Positions 25,921-34,255 of a stretch of 64,000 nucleotides of DNA are shown here, piece after piece. Under the pieces are notes generated by a model that saw only the letters and a list, made by a program, of their open reading frames with translations, had not been told where the DNA came from and searched no databases. Position 1 is the stretch's first letter. Every line of letters begins with the position of its first letter. This DNA comes from Photobacterium gaetbulicola Gung47 (GTDB lineage: Bacteria; Pseudomonadota; Gammaproteobacteria; Enterobacterales; Vibrionaceae), in assembly GCA_000940995.1 (NCBI GenBank), contig CP005974.1, positions 2,418,001 through 2,482,000 of the forward strand, written 5' to 3'. The position numbers and the translations under genes were made by a program.

Positions 25921-27516
25921 TTAACCTTCAAGGCCTTTCTTAGCAAGGTATTCATCGTAAGTGCCGTGGAAGTCTTCCACGCCATCTTTGGTGATTTCGA
26001 TGATACGCGTTGCAATCGATGATACAAACTGGCGGTCGTGGGAAACGAACATCAGGGTACCCTTGTAGTTTTCCAGCGCCAGGTTCAACGACTCGATAGA
26101 TTCCATATCCATATGGTTGGTTGGCTCATCCATCAATAGGATGTTTGGTTTTTGCATGATCAGCTTACCAAACAGCATGCGACCCTGCTCACCACCAGAC
26201 AAGACCTTCACAGACTTCTTGATATCATTCTGTGAGAACAGCATACGCCCGAGGATGCCGCGAACCACCTGCTCGTCGTCACCTTCGTTCTTCCACTGCC
26301 CCATCCAGTCAATAAGGTTCATGTCGCTCTCAAAGTCAGCACTGTGATCCTGGGCGTAGAAACCAATATTGTTGTTTTCCGACCACTTGATCATGCCATC
26401 CATCGGCTCCATTACACCGGCAAGGGTGTTCAGGAAGGTAGATTTACCGATACCGTTCTCACCGATGATCGCGATACGTTCGCCCACTTCCACCAGCAAC
26501 TTCACGCCGTTGATCAGGATGTTATCACCGTAGCCCTGCTTCAGGCCTTCGACTTCAAGCGCGTTACGGAACAGCTCTTTCTCCTGCTCGAAACGGATGA
26601 ATGGGTTCTGGCGGCTCGATGCTTTCACTTCTTCAAGCTGGATCTTGTCGATTTGCTTCTGACGTGATGTAGCCTGTTTAGCCTTCGATGCGTTGGCAGA
26701 GAAACGGCTAACGAAAGTATTCAGCTCGGCAATCTGTGCTTTTTTCTTGGCATTGTCGGCCAATAGGCGCTCACGAGCTTGAGTCGCGGCTACCATGTAC
26801 TCGTCGTAGTTACCGTGGAACATACGTAGCTCACCGTAGTCAAGGTCAGCCATGTGCGTACATACGCTGTTCAGGAAGTGACGGTCGTGCGAGATGATGA
26901 TCATGGTGCAGTTGCGCTCAAGAAGAATACGCTCCAGCCATGCAATGGTGTGAATGTCAAGGTTGTTGGTTGGTTCGTCAAGCAACATGATGTCTGGGTC
27001 AGCAAATAGTACCTGAGCAAGCAACACTCGTACTTTCAGGCCAGGAGCAACCGCGCTCATCAAGCCAAAGTGCAGCTCTTCTGGAATACCAAGACCAAGA
27101 AGCAACTCACCAGCACGAGCCTCTGCAGAATAGCCGTCCATTTCAGCAAATTCTACTTCAAGATCAGCAACGCGCATGCCGTCTTCTTCAGACATTTCAG
27201 GCATTGCATAAATACGGTCACGCTCTTCTTTGACTTTCCACAGGTCCTTGTGACCCATGATCACAGTGTCAACAACACTGTACTCTTCGAAAGCAAACTG
27301 ATCCTGACCCAGTTTAGCCATGCGCTCGTTAGGATCTTTAGAGACAGTACCTGCAGAAGGCTCAAGCTCTCCGCCCAAAATTTTCATGAACGTTGACTTA
27401 CCACAACCGTTCGCACCAATCAGGCCGTAACGGTTACCTTCACCAAACTTAACGGAGATATTCTCAAACAGAGGCTTGTCGCCAAACTGCATTGTGATAT
27501 TAGCTGTTGAAATCAA
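25921..27516 (-). CDS. ybiT: ABC-F family ATPase YbiT
   Basis: A 531-residue soluble ABC-F protein, nearly the length of E. coli YbiT (530) and very similar across its length. It has two ATPase halves. The first has Walker A GANGCGKST and Walker B IMLLDEPTNNLD; the second has GENGIGKST, LSGGEQGRMLF and ILLMDEPTNHMD. Both carry the SHDRHF/SHDRQF switch, and the interdomain linker AKKKAQIAELNTFVSRF joins them. ABC-F proteins bind the ribosomal E site and modulate translation. The start was placed at TTG 27516, giving ISTANITMQFGDKPLF as in YbiT, with GGAAC upstream. The frame is open further up to an ATG at 27585, but that stretch is occupied by a hairpin (see the attenuator). Confidence 0.92.
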   Translation of the reverse strand: MISTANITMQFGDKPLFENISVKFGEGNRYGLIGANGCGKSTFMKILGGELEPSAGTVSKDPNERMAKLGQDQFAFEEYSVVDTVIMGHKDLWKVKEERDRIYAMPEMSEEDGMRVADLEVEFAEMDGYSAEARAGELLLGLGIPEELHFGLMSAVAPGLKVRVLLAQVLFADPDIMLLDEPTNNLDIHTIAWLERILLERNCTMIIISHDRHFLNSVCTHMADLDYGELRMFHGNYDEYMVAATQARERLLADNAKKKAQIAELNTFVSRFSANASKAKQATSRQKQIDKIQLEEVKASSRQNPFIRFEQEKELFRNALEVEGLKQGYGDNILINGVKLLVEVGERIAIIGENGIGKSTFLNTLAGVMEPMDGMIKWSENNNIGFYAQDHSADFESDMNLIDWMGQWKNEGDDEQVVRGILGRMLFSQNDIKKSVKVLSGGEQGRMLFGKLIMQKPNILLMDEPTNHMDMESIESLNLALENYKGTLMFVSHDRQFVSSIATRIIEITKDGVEDFHGTYDEYLAKKGLEG

Positions 27517-27549
27517 TGTACTGTTCCAATAATGATGTCTATCAAGCAA

Positions 27550-27577
27550 TAAAAAAGTCGCCATTAAAGACGACTTT
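27550..27577 (-). terminator. Possible attenuator in the ybiT leader
   Basis: On the minus strand AAAGTCGTC and GGCGACTTT (27577-27569 and 27562-27554) form a 9-bp stem with loop TTTAAT, followed by six T. No minus-strand gene lies upstream, so this hairpin sits between the promoter and the ybiT start and would cut transcription short. Confidence 0.65.
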
Positions 27578-27593
27578 CTCACCATGTTGCTGC

Positions 27594-27599
27594 AGTATA
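27594..27599 (-). promoter_or_regulatory. Likely -10 box of ybiT
   Basis: TATACT on the minus strand, about 17 bases before the attenuator hairpin begins. No strong -35 was seen at the right spacing. Transcription from here would start near 27587, just before an ATG at 27585 that is in frame with ybiT. Confidence 0.45.
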
Positions 27600-28268
27600 A
27601 CAGCTTTTGTGAACTTCATCACGGGTTGATTTTCAAACCGAGGTTCGATGGGTTACCCCGTCACTTAAGAATCAATGATATGTCTCACAAAGCCATCAAA
27701 GCATAACAATTAATTGAGTATTCCCTTTCTTAATTTGGGTTATAATTGTCACAATAAACAATTGTGATGAAATCGTTCATTACGTAAAAATCAATAACAA
27801 TGCAAAAATAAATCACACACAAAAAAGATTATCTGTCATTGTTTTGTGTTTATTTTATTTGCATTCGTTCAAAGATATTCACTGACATTTCAATATTCAT
27901 TTTGAGACATCTTTTGTTACAGACCTCAATATGACCTAGGTCGCAACAAACATAGAGTGTCCATTATTTCAATACCCATTTTCAGTAAAATTCGTGTCAG
28001 GCATTCGATATTATTGAGTAGTAACCACTACTTTCGTTTGTCTATTTCCAATAGATTATCACCGTTCACATCTTAATTTTTCAGTTAAACCAGATGACCG
28101 GTGCCGATTAGGAAATTACGGGTCTACAAGTTGCAGGAGCAACATTTGATACAGGGATGTTAAATAGATTCAAGGTTGTTGATGATTTTAATTTTTAAGC
28201 TTTATACACACAAAAATATAATTAACCATCAACATACTGTACCTATTAATACTATGTGAGATTACAAA
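27600..28268. other. Long AT-rich control region upstream of dcuC
   Basis: About 670 bp with no gene. TCACAAT (27749-27755) and ATTGTGA (27761-27767) form a perfect inverted repeat. GACCTAGGTC (27933-27942) is a palindrome. The right end holds the likely dcuC promoter. The length and palindromes suggest several regulators, as expected for an anaerobic dicarboxylate gene. Confidence 0.55.
28179..28222 (+). promoter_or_regulatory. Candidate FNR-like site and -10 box of dcuC
   Basis: TTGAT-GATT-TTAAT (28179-28192) resembles an FNR half-conserved site. Its centre is about 43 bases before the start point expected from TATAAT at 28217-28222, which is near the class II activator position. This fits the FNR-controlled anaerobic induction of dcuC known in E. 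coli, but the right half-site is poor. Confidence 0.35.
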
Positions 28269-29633
28269 ATGATCATCCCATTGCTATCGCTCCCTATCAT
28301 ATTTGGTGCGGGTTATTTGATTGTTAAGAAATACAACACTCAAGCCGCGCTATTTGCAGCCGGCCTGCTAATGATCCTAATCGGCGTTGCTGCCGGCAAT
28401 ACCGATTTTCTGCCTTCTGGTACTAATTCATCTGGTGCCATTGTTTTCGATTTCTTCCTGGTTATTAAGGCACTTTCTTCATCCACGGTTGCCAACCTTG
28501 GTTTGATCATCATGAGTGTGGCAGGCTTCTCTAGCTACATGAACCACATCGGTGCCGCCAATGCCATGGTACAAGTTTCGACTAAACCGCTTTCCCTGAT
28601 CAAGAGCCCATATGTCGTTCTTGCCCTAACCTACGTGCTTGGCCAAATCATTAACATCTTCATCCCATCCGCGGTTGGCCTGGCAATGCTACTACTTGTT
28701 GCTATGTACCCTGTACTGGTTCGCATTGGCTGTACGCCAGCTTCTACAGCGGCTGTACTGGCGACAACGGCTTGTTTGGATCTTGGTCCTGCCTCAGGTA
28801 ACTCGCTTAAAGCTGCAGAAGTTATCGGTATCGATGCCGCAACGTATTTTGTTAACCACCAGATCATTGTAGCTCCTGTGATCATGGCTGTTATTGCCGT
28901 GCTTCATTTCTTCTGTCAGCGCTGGTTCGACAAGAAAGATGCGGAAAACGGTGTGATCCATGAACTGAAAGAAGTCGAGCAAGACACCGTCGACGCGCCG
29001 AAATGGTTTGCGATTCTTCCTATCCTACCGCTATTGATGCTACTCACATTCAGTAACTTCGCTATCTCGTGGATTAAAGTCGATGTCGTTACCGCAATGT
29101 TCACCAGCTTGTTCATCGCGATGGTATGTGACTTCATCGTTAACCGTGACGGTAAACAAGTTGCCGCATCGCTGAAAGTCTTCCTCGATGGGATGGGCAA
29201 AGCATTCGCCAGCGTCGTATCGCTAATCATCGCAGCCCAAACCTTCGTAGTTGGTTTGAGCACCATTGGTTTCATCAGCATGCTGCTAGGCGCGACATCC
29301 ACTGCCGGTCTGGGCTACCTACCGATGATTATCGTTATGGTGAGCATCATTGGCGCAACAGCCCTGCTGTCAGGCTCGGGCAACGCTCCATTCTTCAGCT
29401 TCTCTGATCTGGCGCCGCAAATTGCCTCTACACTTGGCGTTTCCACGGCCGCATTTGCTCTGCCAATGCAGCTGTCCTCAGGCATCTTCCGTTCGTTCTC
29501 ACCGGTTGCCGGTGTAGTCATCGCTTGTGCCGGTGTGGCAGGTATCTCGCCGATTGAGCTGGTAAAACGCACCGCCATTCCAATGATGGGCGGCTTGGTT
29601 GCCCTCGTTGCAATGAGTGCTATGCTGGGCTAA
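28269..29633 (+). CDS. dcuC: C4-dicarboxylate transporter DcuC
   Basis: A 454-residue inner-membrane protein with about twelve hydrophobic spans. The family pattern is seen in MIIPLLSLPIIFGAGYLIVK at the N-terminus, IFIPSAVGLAMLLLVAMYP, ACLDLGPASGNS and LLSGSGNAPFFSFSDLAP. DcuC exchanges succinate for fumarate or malate, mainly in anaerobic fumarate respiration. Its length matches E. coli DcuC (461). It is followed by a strong terminator and preceded by a 670-bp control region. It starts at ATG 28269, and no clear ribosome binding site is visible (the upstream sequence is GTGAGATTACAAA). Confidence 0.9.
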   Translation: MIIPLLSLPIIFGAGYLIVKKYNTQAALFAAGLLMILIGVAAGNTDFLPSGTNSSGAIVFDFFLVIKALSSSTVANLGLIIMSVAGFSSYMNHIGAANAMVQVSTKPLSLIKSPYVVLALTYVLGQIINIFIPSAVGLAMLLLVAMYPVLVRIGCTPASTAAVLATTACLDLGPASGNSLKAAEVIGIDAATYFVNHQIIVAPVIMAVIAVLHFFCQRWFDKKDAENGVIHELKEVEQDTVDAPKWFAILPILPLLMLLTFSNFAISWIKVDVVTAMFTSLFIAMVCDFIVNRDGKQVAASLKVFLDGMGKAFASVVSLIIAAQTFVVGLSTIGFISMLLGATSTAGLGYLPMIIVMVSIIGATALLSGSGNAPFFSFSDLAPQIASTLGVSTAAFALPMQLSSGIFRSFSPVAGVVIACAGVAGISPIELVKRTAIPMMGGLVALVAMSAMLG

Positions 29634-29663
29634 GCCTCCGCTCCATAGCATCTAACTACTAAT

Positions 29664-29688
29664 AAACGGGCCTTTAGGCCCGTTTTTT
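29664..29688 (+). terminator. Terminator of dcuC
   Basis: AAACGGGCC (29664-29672) and GGCCCGTTT (29677-29685) form a 9-bp stem with loop TTTA and a T-run of seven, 31 bases after the dcuC stop. Confidence 0.93.
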
Positions 29689-29823
29689 TCACCTGTGCTC
29701 ACTTTCTGTGCCTCCCCCTCCCGCTCACACCAAGTTAAGACAGACTGAACTCCCATTAATTTTTATTTAGTTTAACTTAACCAATGGTGGCGTTATGCTG
29801 TGTTCATCGCTCAGGAGGTGGCT

Positions 29824-29976
29824 ATGCATGAATTAGACGAATATTGCGAGAAAATTGAATTCACACTCAGTCAAGCCGATGCAAAAGCGTTGGGACTAAA
29901 TCAGCGTTCTGACCATTCAAAGCCCCCTATCGCAACCATCTTGATATTTGCCTTATTAGTCATTTTCTTTTGTTGA
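29824..29976 (+). CDS. Micro-membrane protein 1 (50 aa)
   Basis: A 50-codon frame with a very strong ribosome binding site (CAGGAGGTGGCT before ATG 29824). The first 33 residues are polar (MHELDEYCEKIEFTLSQADA...), and the end is one hydrophobic span, IATILIFALLVIFFC. This is the pattern of a single-span inner-membrane micro-protein with a cytosolic N-terminus. I do not recognise a family. It is the first of three such genes within 340 bases, after dcuC's terminator, so they likely have their own promoter. Only seven bases separate it from the next. Confidence 0.65.
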   Translation: MHELDEYCEKIEFTLSQADAKALGLNQRSDHSKPPIATILIFALLVIFFC

Positions 29977-29983
29977 GGTACAA

Positions 29984-30082
29984 ATGGAAGAACAAATCAT
30001 TAAACGCCTAACGGTGCTGTGGTCATCTTACTTTGTAGGTTTACTGATAATTTATATGGGTATTTTAATCTATATTGCATGA
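29984..30082 (+). CDS. Micro-membrane protein 2 (32 aa)
   Basis: A 32-codon frame with GAGGTACAA before ATG 29984. It consists of a short charged N-terminus (MEEQIIKRL) and one span (about 12-31, LWSSYFVGLLIIYMGILIYI). It starts seven bases after the first micro-gene and overlaps the third by 4 bases (ATGA). Its size and shape recall subunit-type micro-proteins such as CydX or CcoQ-like peptides, but I see no sequence match. Confidence 0.6.
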   Translation: MEEQIIKRLTVLWSSYFVGLLIIYMGILIYIA

Positions 30083-30165
30083 ACTTAGCTATTAACCAAA
30101 ACATCAATAAATTATTTTACTTCTACTGCGTCTTAGGCGTTATTGCTTTCGTACTCTGGGTTTAA
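30079..30165 (+). CDS. Micro-membrane protein 3 (28 aa)
   Basis: A 28-codon frame whose ATG (30079) overlaps the stop of the previous micro-gene, as in translational coupling. It has a short N-terminus (MNLAINQNINKL) and one aromatic-rich span (FYFYCVLGVIAFVLWV). The function is unknown. The overlap and shared single-span design make it likely that these frames are real and act together, although each is short enough to occur by chance. Confidence 0.5.
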   Translation: MNLAINQNINKLFYFYCVLGVIAFVLWV

Positions 30166-30182
30166 GTATTTCTAAACAGGAT

Positions 30183-30466
30183 ATGGAGTTCATCATGACT
30201 ATCGATCTCACCGACTACGAAAAAAAGAACGTAGCGCCTCAATTCAAGCCATGAAAGAACAGCTCCAAAACATGGAGGTGGCTGTCGATAAGTACCTGGT
30301 TTGCTGCGGTGTGATTGAAAACGAAATTCGCCACAGCATCAAAGAGCACAATATTGATCTTTTGATCATGGGGCATCACAAAACCAATGCACTAACTCAA
30401 ATCTTTTCTGAAGCTGCCGCACTTGTCCGCAATATGCCATGTGATCTGCTACTGGTGAAAATTTAG
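30183..30466 (+). pseudogene. Truncated, frameshifted universal stress protein gene
   Basis: The C-terminal half of a UspA-type domain is readable: VDKYLVCCGVIENEIRHSI, then DLLIMGHHKTNALTQIFSEA, where the GHH motif belongs to the nucleotide loop, and NMPCDLLLVKI at the end. Upstream, MTIDLTDYEKK from ATG 30195 (or 30183) runs out of frame at a run of seven A (30211-30217). With one more A the frame would continue as KKERSASIQAMKEQL into the Usp end. The first half of a normal Usp (about 50 residues) is missing. The gene is therefore a relic unless the assembly has a base error. A bidirectional terminator follows. Confidence 0.75.
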
Positions 30467-30527
30467 TGTGCCATACCAGTTCTCTTGTGGGTCGCGAACA
30501 GGTCGTCACTAAATTGCTAAATATAAA

Positions 30528-30553
30528 AAAAACGGGCTCGAGAGCCCGTTTTT
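30528..30553. terminator. Bidirectional terminator
   Basis: AACGGGCT and AGCCCGTT (30531-30550) pair around CGAG, with A-rich sequence to the left and T-rich to the right. It separates the Usp relic (plus) from tdh (minus). Confidence 0.92.
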
Positions 30554-30570
30554 CTTTTATCCGGTCGGGA

Positions 30571-31602
30571 TTATTCCCAATCCAAGATAACCTTGCCTGA
30601 CATTCCAGAGCGCATAATATCGAAGCCTTGCTGGAAATCATCAATCTTGTAGTGGTGAGTGATGATAGGCGTTAGGTCCAGACCAGACTGGATCAAGCTC
30701 GCCATCTTGTACCAGGTTTCAAACATTTCACGACCGTAGATACCCTTGATGATCAGCCCTTTGAAGATCACCTGGTTCCAGTCGATACCCATGTCTGATG
30801 GTGGAATACCCAGCAGGGCAATCTTACCACCGTGGTTCATGCAGGTTAGCATGCTGTTGAATGCTGATGGGACCCCAGACATTTCTAGGCCAACATCGAA
30901 ACCTTCCGTCATGCCAAGCTCAGCCATAACGTCTTCCAGTTTCTCTTCAGCCACGTTCACGGCACGGGTAACACCCATTTTACGAGCAAGATCTAGACGG
31001 TATTCGTTAACGTCAGTGATCACAACGTGGCGTGCACCTACGTGCTTAGCAACAGCTGCCGCCATGATACCGATTGGGCCAGCGCCAGTGATCAGGACAT
31101 CTTCACCGACAAGGTCGAAAGACAACGCAGTGTGAACAGCGTTACCGAACGGGTCAAAGATAGAGGCTAGGTCATCAGAGATACCTTCAGGGATCTTGAA
31201 TGCATTGAATGCAGGGATCACTAGGTATTCAGCAAAGGCACCTTCACGGTTTACACCAACACCTGTGGTATTACGGCAAAGGTGAGTACGACCGCCACGG
31301 CAGTTACGGCAGTGACCACAAGTAATATGGCCTTCACCCGATACGCGGTCACCAATCTCAAAGCCACGGACTTCCTGGCCGATGCCTACAACTTCACCCA
31401 CATACTCGTGACCGACAACCATAGGTACAGGGATTGTCTTTTGTGACCACTCATCCCAGTTGTAGATGTGTACGTCTGTACCACAGATAGCCGTTTTCTT
31501 GATGCGGATAAGCAGATCGTTATGGCCAAGCTCAGGCTTGTCCACTTCGGTCATCCAAATACCTTCTTCAGGCTTTAGTTTAGAAAGTGCTTTGATTTTC
31601 AT
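30571..31602 (-). CDS. tdh: L-threonine 3-dehydrogenase
   Basis: A 343-residue zinc-dependent medium-chain dehydrogenase, the same length as the E. coli enzyme (341). The catalytic zinc site is in AICGTDVHIYNWDEW and GHEYVGEVV. The structural zinc cluster is CGHCRNCRGGRTHLC, and the NAD-binding glycine motif is ITGAGPIGIMAAAVA. It oxidises L-threonine to 2-amino-3-ketobutyrate, which Kbl, encoded upstream, cleaves to glycine and acetyl-CoA. The start is ATG 31602 with AGGAAC ahead. It follows kbl by 81 bases containing a small hairpin, so the two probably form one operon. Confidence 0.97.
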   Translation of the reverse strand: MKIKALSKLKPEEGIWMTEVDKPELGHNDLLIRIKKTAICGTDVHIYNWDEWSQKTIPVPMVVGHEYVGEVVGIGQEVRGFEIGDRVSGEGHITCGHCRNCRGGRTHLCRNTTGVGVNREGAFAEYLVIPAFNAFKIPEGISDDLASIFDPFGNAVHTALSFDLVGEDVLITGAGPIGIMAAAVAKHVGARHVVITDVNEYRLDLARKMGVTRAVNVAEEKLEDVMAELGMTEGFDVGLEMSGVPSAFNSMLTCMNHGGKIALLGIPPSDMGIDWNQVIFKGLIIKGIYGREMFETWYKMASLIQSGLDLTPIITHHYKIDDFQQGFDIMRSGMSGKVILDWE

Positions 31603-31631
31603 TATTTGTTCCTACTGCAGGGTAGAATTGC

Positions 31632-31656
31632 AAGGGCTGATACATTGCCAGCCCTT
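31632..31656 (-). repeat. Hairpin between kbl and tdh
   Basis: AAGGGCT (31632-31638) and AGCCCTT (31650-31656) can pair. There is no T-run, so read-through into tdh is likely; it may protect or balance the two halves of the mRNA. Confidence 0.5.
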
Positions 31657-31683
31657 AGCCCTTGAACTATTGGGAAGATGAGC

Positions 31684-32877
31684 TTAAATAATGCCCATGT
31701 CCTTGCCCACTTCGATGAAGGCGTCGATCGCTTTGTCTAGCTGCTCCGGTGTGTGAGCCGCTGACATTTGGGTACGGATACGTGCTTGGCCTTTTGGTAC
31801 TACAGGGAAAGAGAAGCCAATAACGTAGATACCTTTTTCTAGGGCTCGCTCAGCAAACTCAGCCGCTACTTTCGCATCACCCAGCATGATTGGGATAATC
31901 GCGTGGTCAGCACCGCCCATTGTGAAGCCTGCAGCTTCCATACGGGTACGGAAATGCTCGGCGTTTGACCATAGGCGGTCACGCAGGTCGCCACTTTCTT
32001 TTAGCAAGTCAATAACACGGATAGACGCGTTAACAATAGCCGGAGCAACAGAGTTAGAGAACAGGTATGGACGCGAGCGCTGACGTAGCCAGTCAATCAC
32101 TTCTTTCTTACCAGAGGTGTAACCGCCTGATGCGCCACCCATTGCTTTACCTAGGGTACCGGTGATGATGTCGATGCGATCTACCACATCGTGGAACTCG
32201 TGCGTGCCAGCACCGGTTTTACCCATAAAGCCAACAGCGTGAGAGTCATCAACCATCACCAGTGCATTGTACTTATCAGCAAGGTCGCAGATTGCTGGCA
32301 GGTTAGCAACCACACCGTCCATTGAGAATACACCGTCAGTCACGATAAGCTTGTGACGAGCGCCGGCTTCATCTGCGGCAATTAGCTGCTGCTCAAGTTC
32401 TTCCATGTTGTTGTTCGAGTAACGGAAGCGCATTGCTTTACATAGGCGAACACCGTCAATGATAGAAGCGTGATTCAATGCATCAGAGATGATTGCATCT
32501 TCTTTGTCTAGAATAGTTTCGAAAAGACCCGCGTTTGCATCAAAGCATGAAGTGTAAAGAATCGTGTCTTCTTTACCCAAGAATTCAGATAGTTTCTGCT
32601 CTAGTTCTTTGTGGATGTCTTGCGTACCACAGATAAAGCGAACAGATGCCATACCGAAGCCGTGTTTTTCCATACCTTCTTGACCTGCTTTGATCAATTC
32701 AGGGTGGTTGGCAAGGCCTAGGTAGTTGTTGGCACAGAAGTTAAGAACTTCTTCGCCCGAACTAATTTTAACAGCAGCTTGTTGCTGAGAAGTAATAATA
32801 CGCTCAGATTTGTACAGACCTTCAGCTTTTACTTCTTCTATTTGCTGTTTGATTTGATCATAGAATGCGGCAGACAT
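31684..32877 (-). CDS. kbl: Glycine C-acetyltransferase (2-amino-3-ketobutyrate CoA ligase)
   Basis: A 397-residue PLP enzyme of the alpha-oxoamine synthase family, one residue shorter than E. coli Kbl. Visible features are SGEEVLNFCANNYLGLANHP at the N-terminus, the PLP-ring stack HASIIDGVRL, DDSHAVGFMG, and the Schiff-base lysine in ITGTLGKAMGGASGGY. It converts 2-amino-3-ketobutyrate and CoA to glycine and acetyl-CoA. It is transcribed ahead of tdh and divergent from a LysR gene. The ATG at 32877 has GTGAGGAACATC ahead; the GTG at 32889 is part of that site. Confidence 0.97.
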   Translation of the reverse strand: MSAAFYDQIKQQIEEVKAEGLYKSERIITSQQQAAVKISSGEEVLNFCANNYLGLANHPELIKAGQEGMEKHGFGMASVRFICGTQDIHKELEQKLSEFLGKEDTILYTSCFDANAGLFETILDKEDAIISDALNHASIIDGVRLCKAMRFRYSNNNMEELEQQLIAADEAGARHKLIVTDGVFSMDGVVANLPAICDLADKYNALVMVDDSHAVGFMGKTGAGTHEFHDVVDRIDIITGTLGKAMGGASGGYTSGKKEVIDWLRQRSRPYLFSNSVAPAIVNASIRVIDLLKESGDLRDRLWSNAEHFRTRMEAAGFTMGGADHAIIPIMLGDAKVAAEFAERALEKGIYVIGFSFPVVPKGQARIRTQMSAAHTPEQLDKAIDAFIEVGKDMGII

Positions 32878-32991
32878 GATGTTCCTCACAATAATATCGT
32901 TTACCAGTCACCACCGATTGACAACTGGCACAAATATGCGTGCAAAACGCTTATTTGAGCAATATTTCCATTATAGATTAGGTGATTTACC

Positions 32992-33004
32992 TGCAATTAT
33001 TGCA
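32992..33004. promoter_or_regulatory. LysR-type T-N11-A box
   Basis: TGCAATTATTGCA is a near-perfect palindrome with the T-N11-A form of LysR-family operators. It lies in the 213-bp gap between kbl and the divergent LysR gene, 115 bases before kbl and 87 before LysR. This is the expected place for a regulator controlling both promoters. Confidence 0.55.
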
Positions 33005-33090
33005 ATTTCACAGGATCTTTGAACTCTAGCCATTCTAATCAAAGAGTAATCAGACTATTATCCCCTCTCGTGGAAAAGGTCTCGTGAATT

Positions 33091-34014
33091 ATGGACACAA
33101 ATAAACTAATTGCTTTAATGCCTGAACTGGCAGTCTTTAAAATTGTGGTTGATGAAGGCAGTTTTACCGCTGCAGCCAGAAAGCTCGGCGTTACGCCTTC
33201 AGCGTTGAGTAAACAACTTTCCCGATTGGAACAGACCCTCTCGACCAAGCTGCTTGAACGGACCACCCGTAAGCTGGTTATCACCCAGTCAGGTAAAGGC
33301 ATTTACGATCAATGCTGCGCACTGTTAGAAGCAACCAAGCAAGTGGTCGAGTTCACGAGCTCTGAGCACGAAACCCCTTCCGGCTCAGTGACAGTGGCTG
33401 CTCCGAAAGCATTCTTAAGCATCGTTTTGCAACCGATGGTCCTGCCCTTCTTGACCCAATATCCTGATATTGAGCTCAAGCTTAAAGCTCGAGACGGTGA
33501 TATAGACCTGATCTCCGAAGGTATAGATATTGTTTTCCGCCTAACGGAAAAGCCAACCGAGGGCTTGGTGTTAAAACAACTCGGCAAGGTTAGCCTTAGC
33601 TTGTGTGCCAGCCCGGATTATCTTGCGCTGCGAGGGACCCCCACCCACCCGACCGAATTGGTGAACCACGACTGCCTTTACCTAGGCGAGACAACCACCG
33701 ATCATATCTGGGATTTCGTCAAAGACGGCGAGATGCATACCGTTGCGGTATCTGGCCGCTATGCGGTGAACCATTCGCAGATGCGCTTGCGCGGTGTCAT
33801 GGATGGCTTGGGGATCGGTATTTTCCCAGACTTTGTCATTAAGAAAGCCCTTGCTGAAGGCGAAGTGAAACCGGTGCTGGAAGATTGGACCATCAAAGGC
33901 AACTACCAAGGGGACATCGCGCTGCAGTTTGCCCAAACCAAGTTCATGCCAGCCCGACTGCGCGTCTTTATCGACTATGTTGCCGAGCACATGGCAAAGT
34001 ACACCGTCTCCTAG
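33091..34014 (+). CDS. LysR-family transcriptional regulator
   Basis: A 307-residue regulator. The N-terminal winged HTH (about 7-66) reads FKIVVDEGSFTAAARKLGVT followed by PSALSKQLSRLEQTLSTKLL. The C-terminal effector domain contains MVLPFLTQYPDIELKLKARD and the usual GLGIGIFPDF. The LysR-HTH order and length are normal. Its divergent position beside kbl-tdh and a T-N11-A box suggests it controls threonine catabolism; that is inference. The start is ATG 33091 with a weak ribosome binding site. Confidence 0.9.
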   Translation: MDTNKLIALMPELAVFKIVVDEGSFTAAARKLGVTPSALSKQLSRLEQTLSTKLLERTTRKLVITQSGKGIYDQCCALLEATKQVVEFTSSEHETPSGSVTVAAPKAFLSIVLQPMVLPFLTQYPDIELKLKARDGDIDLISEGIDIVFRLTEKPTEGLVLKQLGKVSLSLCASPDYLALRGTPTHPTELVNHDCLYLGETTTDHIWDFVKDGEMHTVAVSGRYAVNHSQMRLRGVMDGLGIGIFPDFVIKKALAEGEVKPVLEDWTIKGNYQGDIALQFAQTKFMPARLRVFIDYVAEHMAKYTVS

Positions 34015-34043
34015 CCTTTTCCCGCTTGCCTCTAAAAACAGTA

Positions 34044-34074
34044 CGCTCCCTGGCAGACATCACTCAAGGGAGCG
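34044..34074. repeat. 8-bp inverted repeat after the LysR gene
   Basis: CGCTCCCT (34044-34051) and AGGGAGCG (34067-34074) pair around 15 bases. No T-run follows. It lies 30 bases past the LysR stop and may end its transcript. Confidence 0.55.
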
Positions 34075-34255
34075 CCTATCTCGCTCTCCGCAAATGCCCC
34101 TCAACGCTTGGTATATACTAAAAGCACAACAATGAGACAATATTCGCACCTTTGATCCAATCCGACATGAATGTCGTTAGTTATTGGCAGCAGCGCTGAA
34201 ATTTACAGAGCGCCATCACCGGCTTTCCCCTGTACCATTTGGAAGGAAGACGACA

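Noticed and set aside
34184..34255. Longer N-terminus for the DUF4174-like protein
   Set aside because: The 24 added residues precede a normal signal peptide and there is a strong ribosome binding site at 34256.
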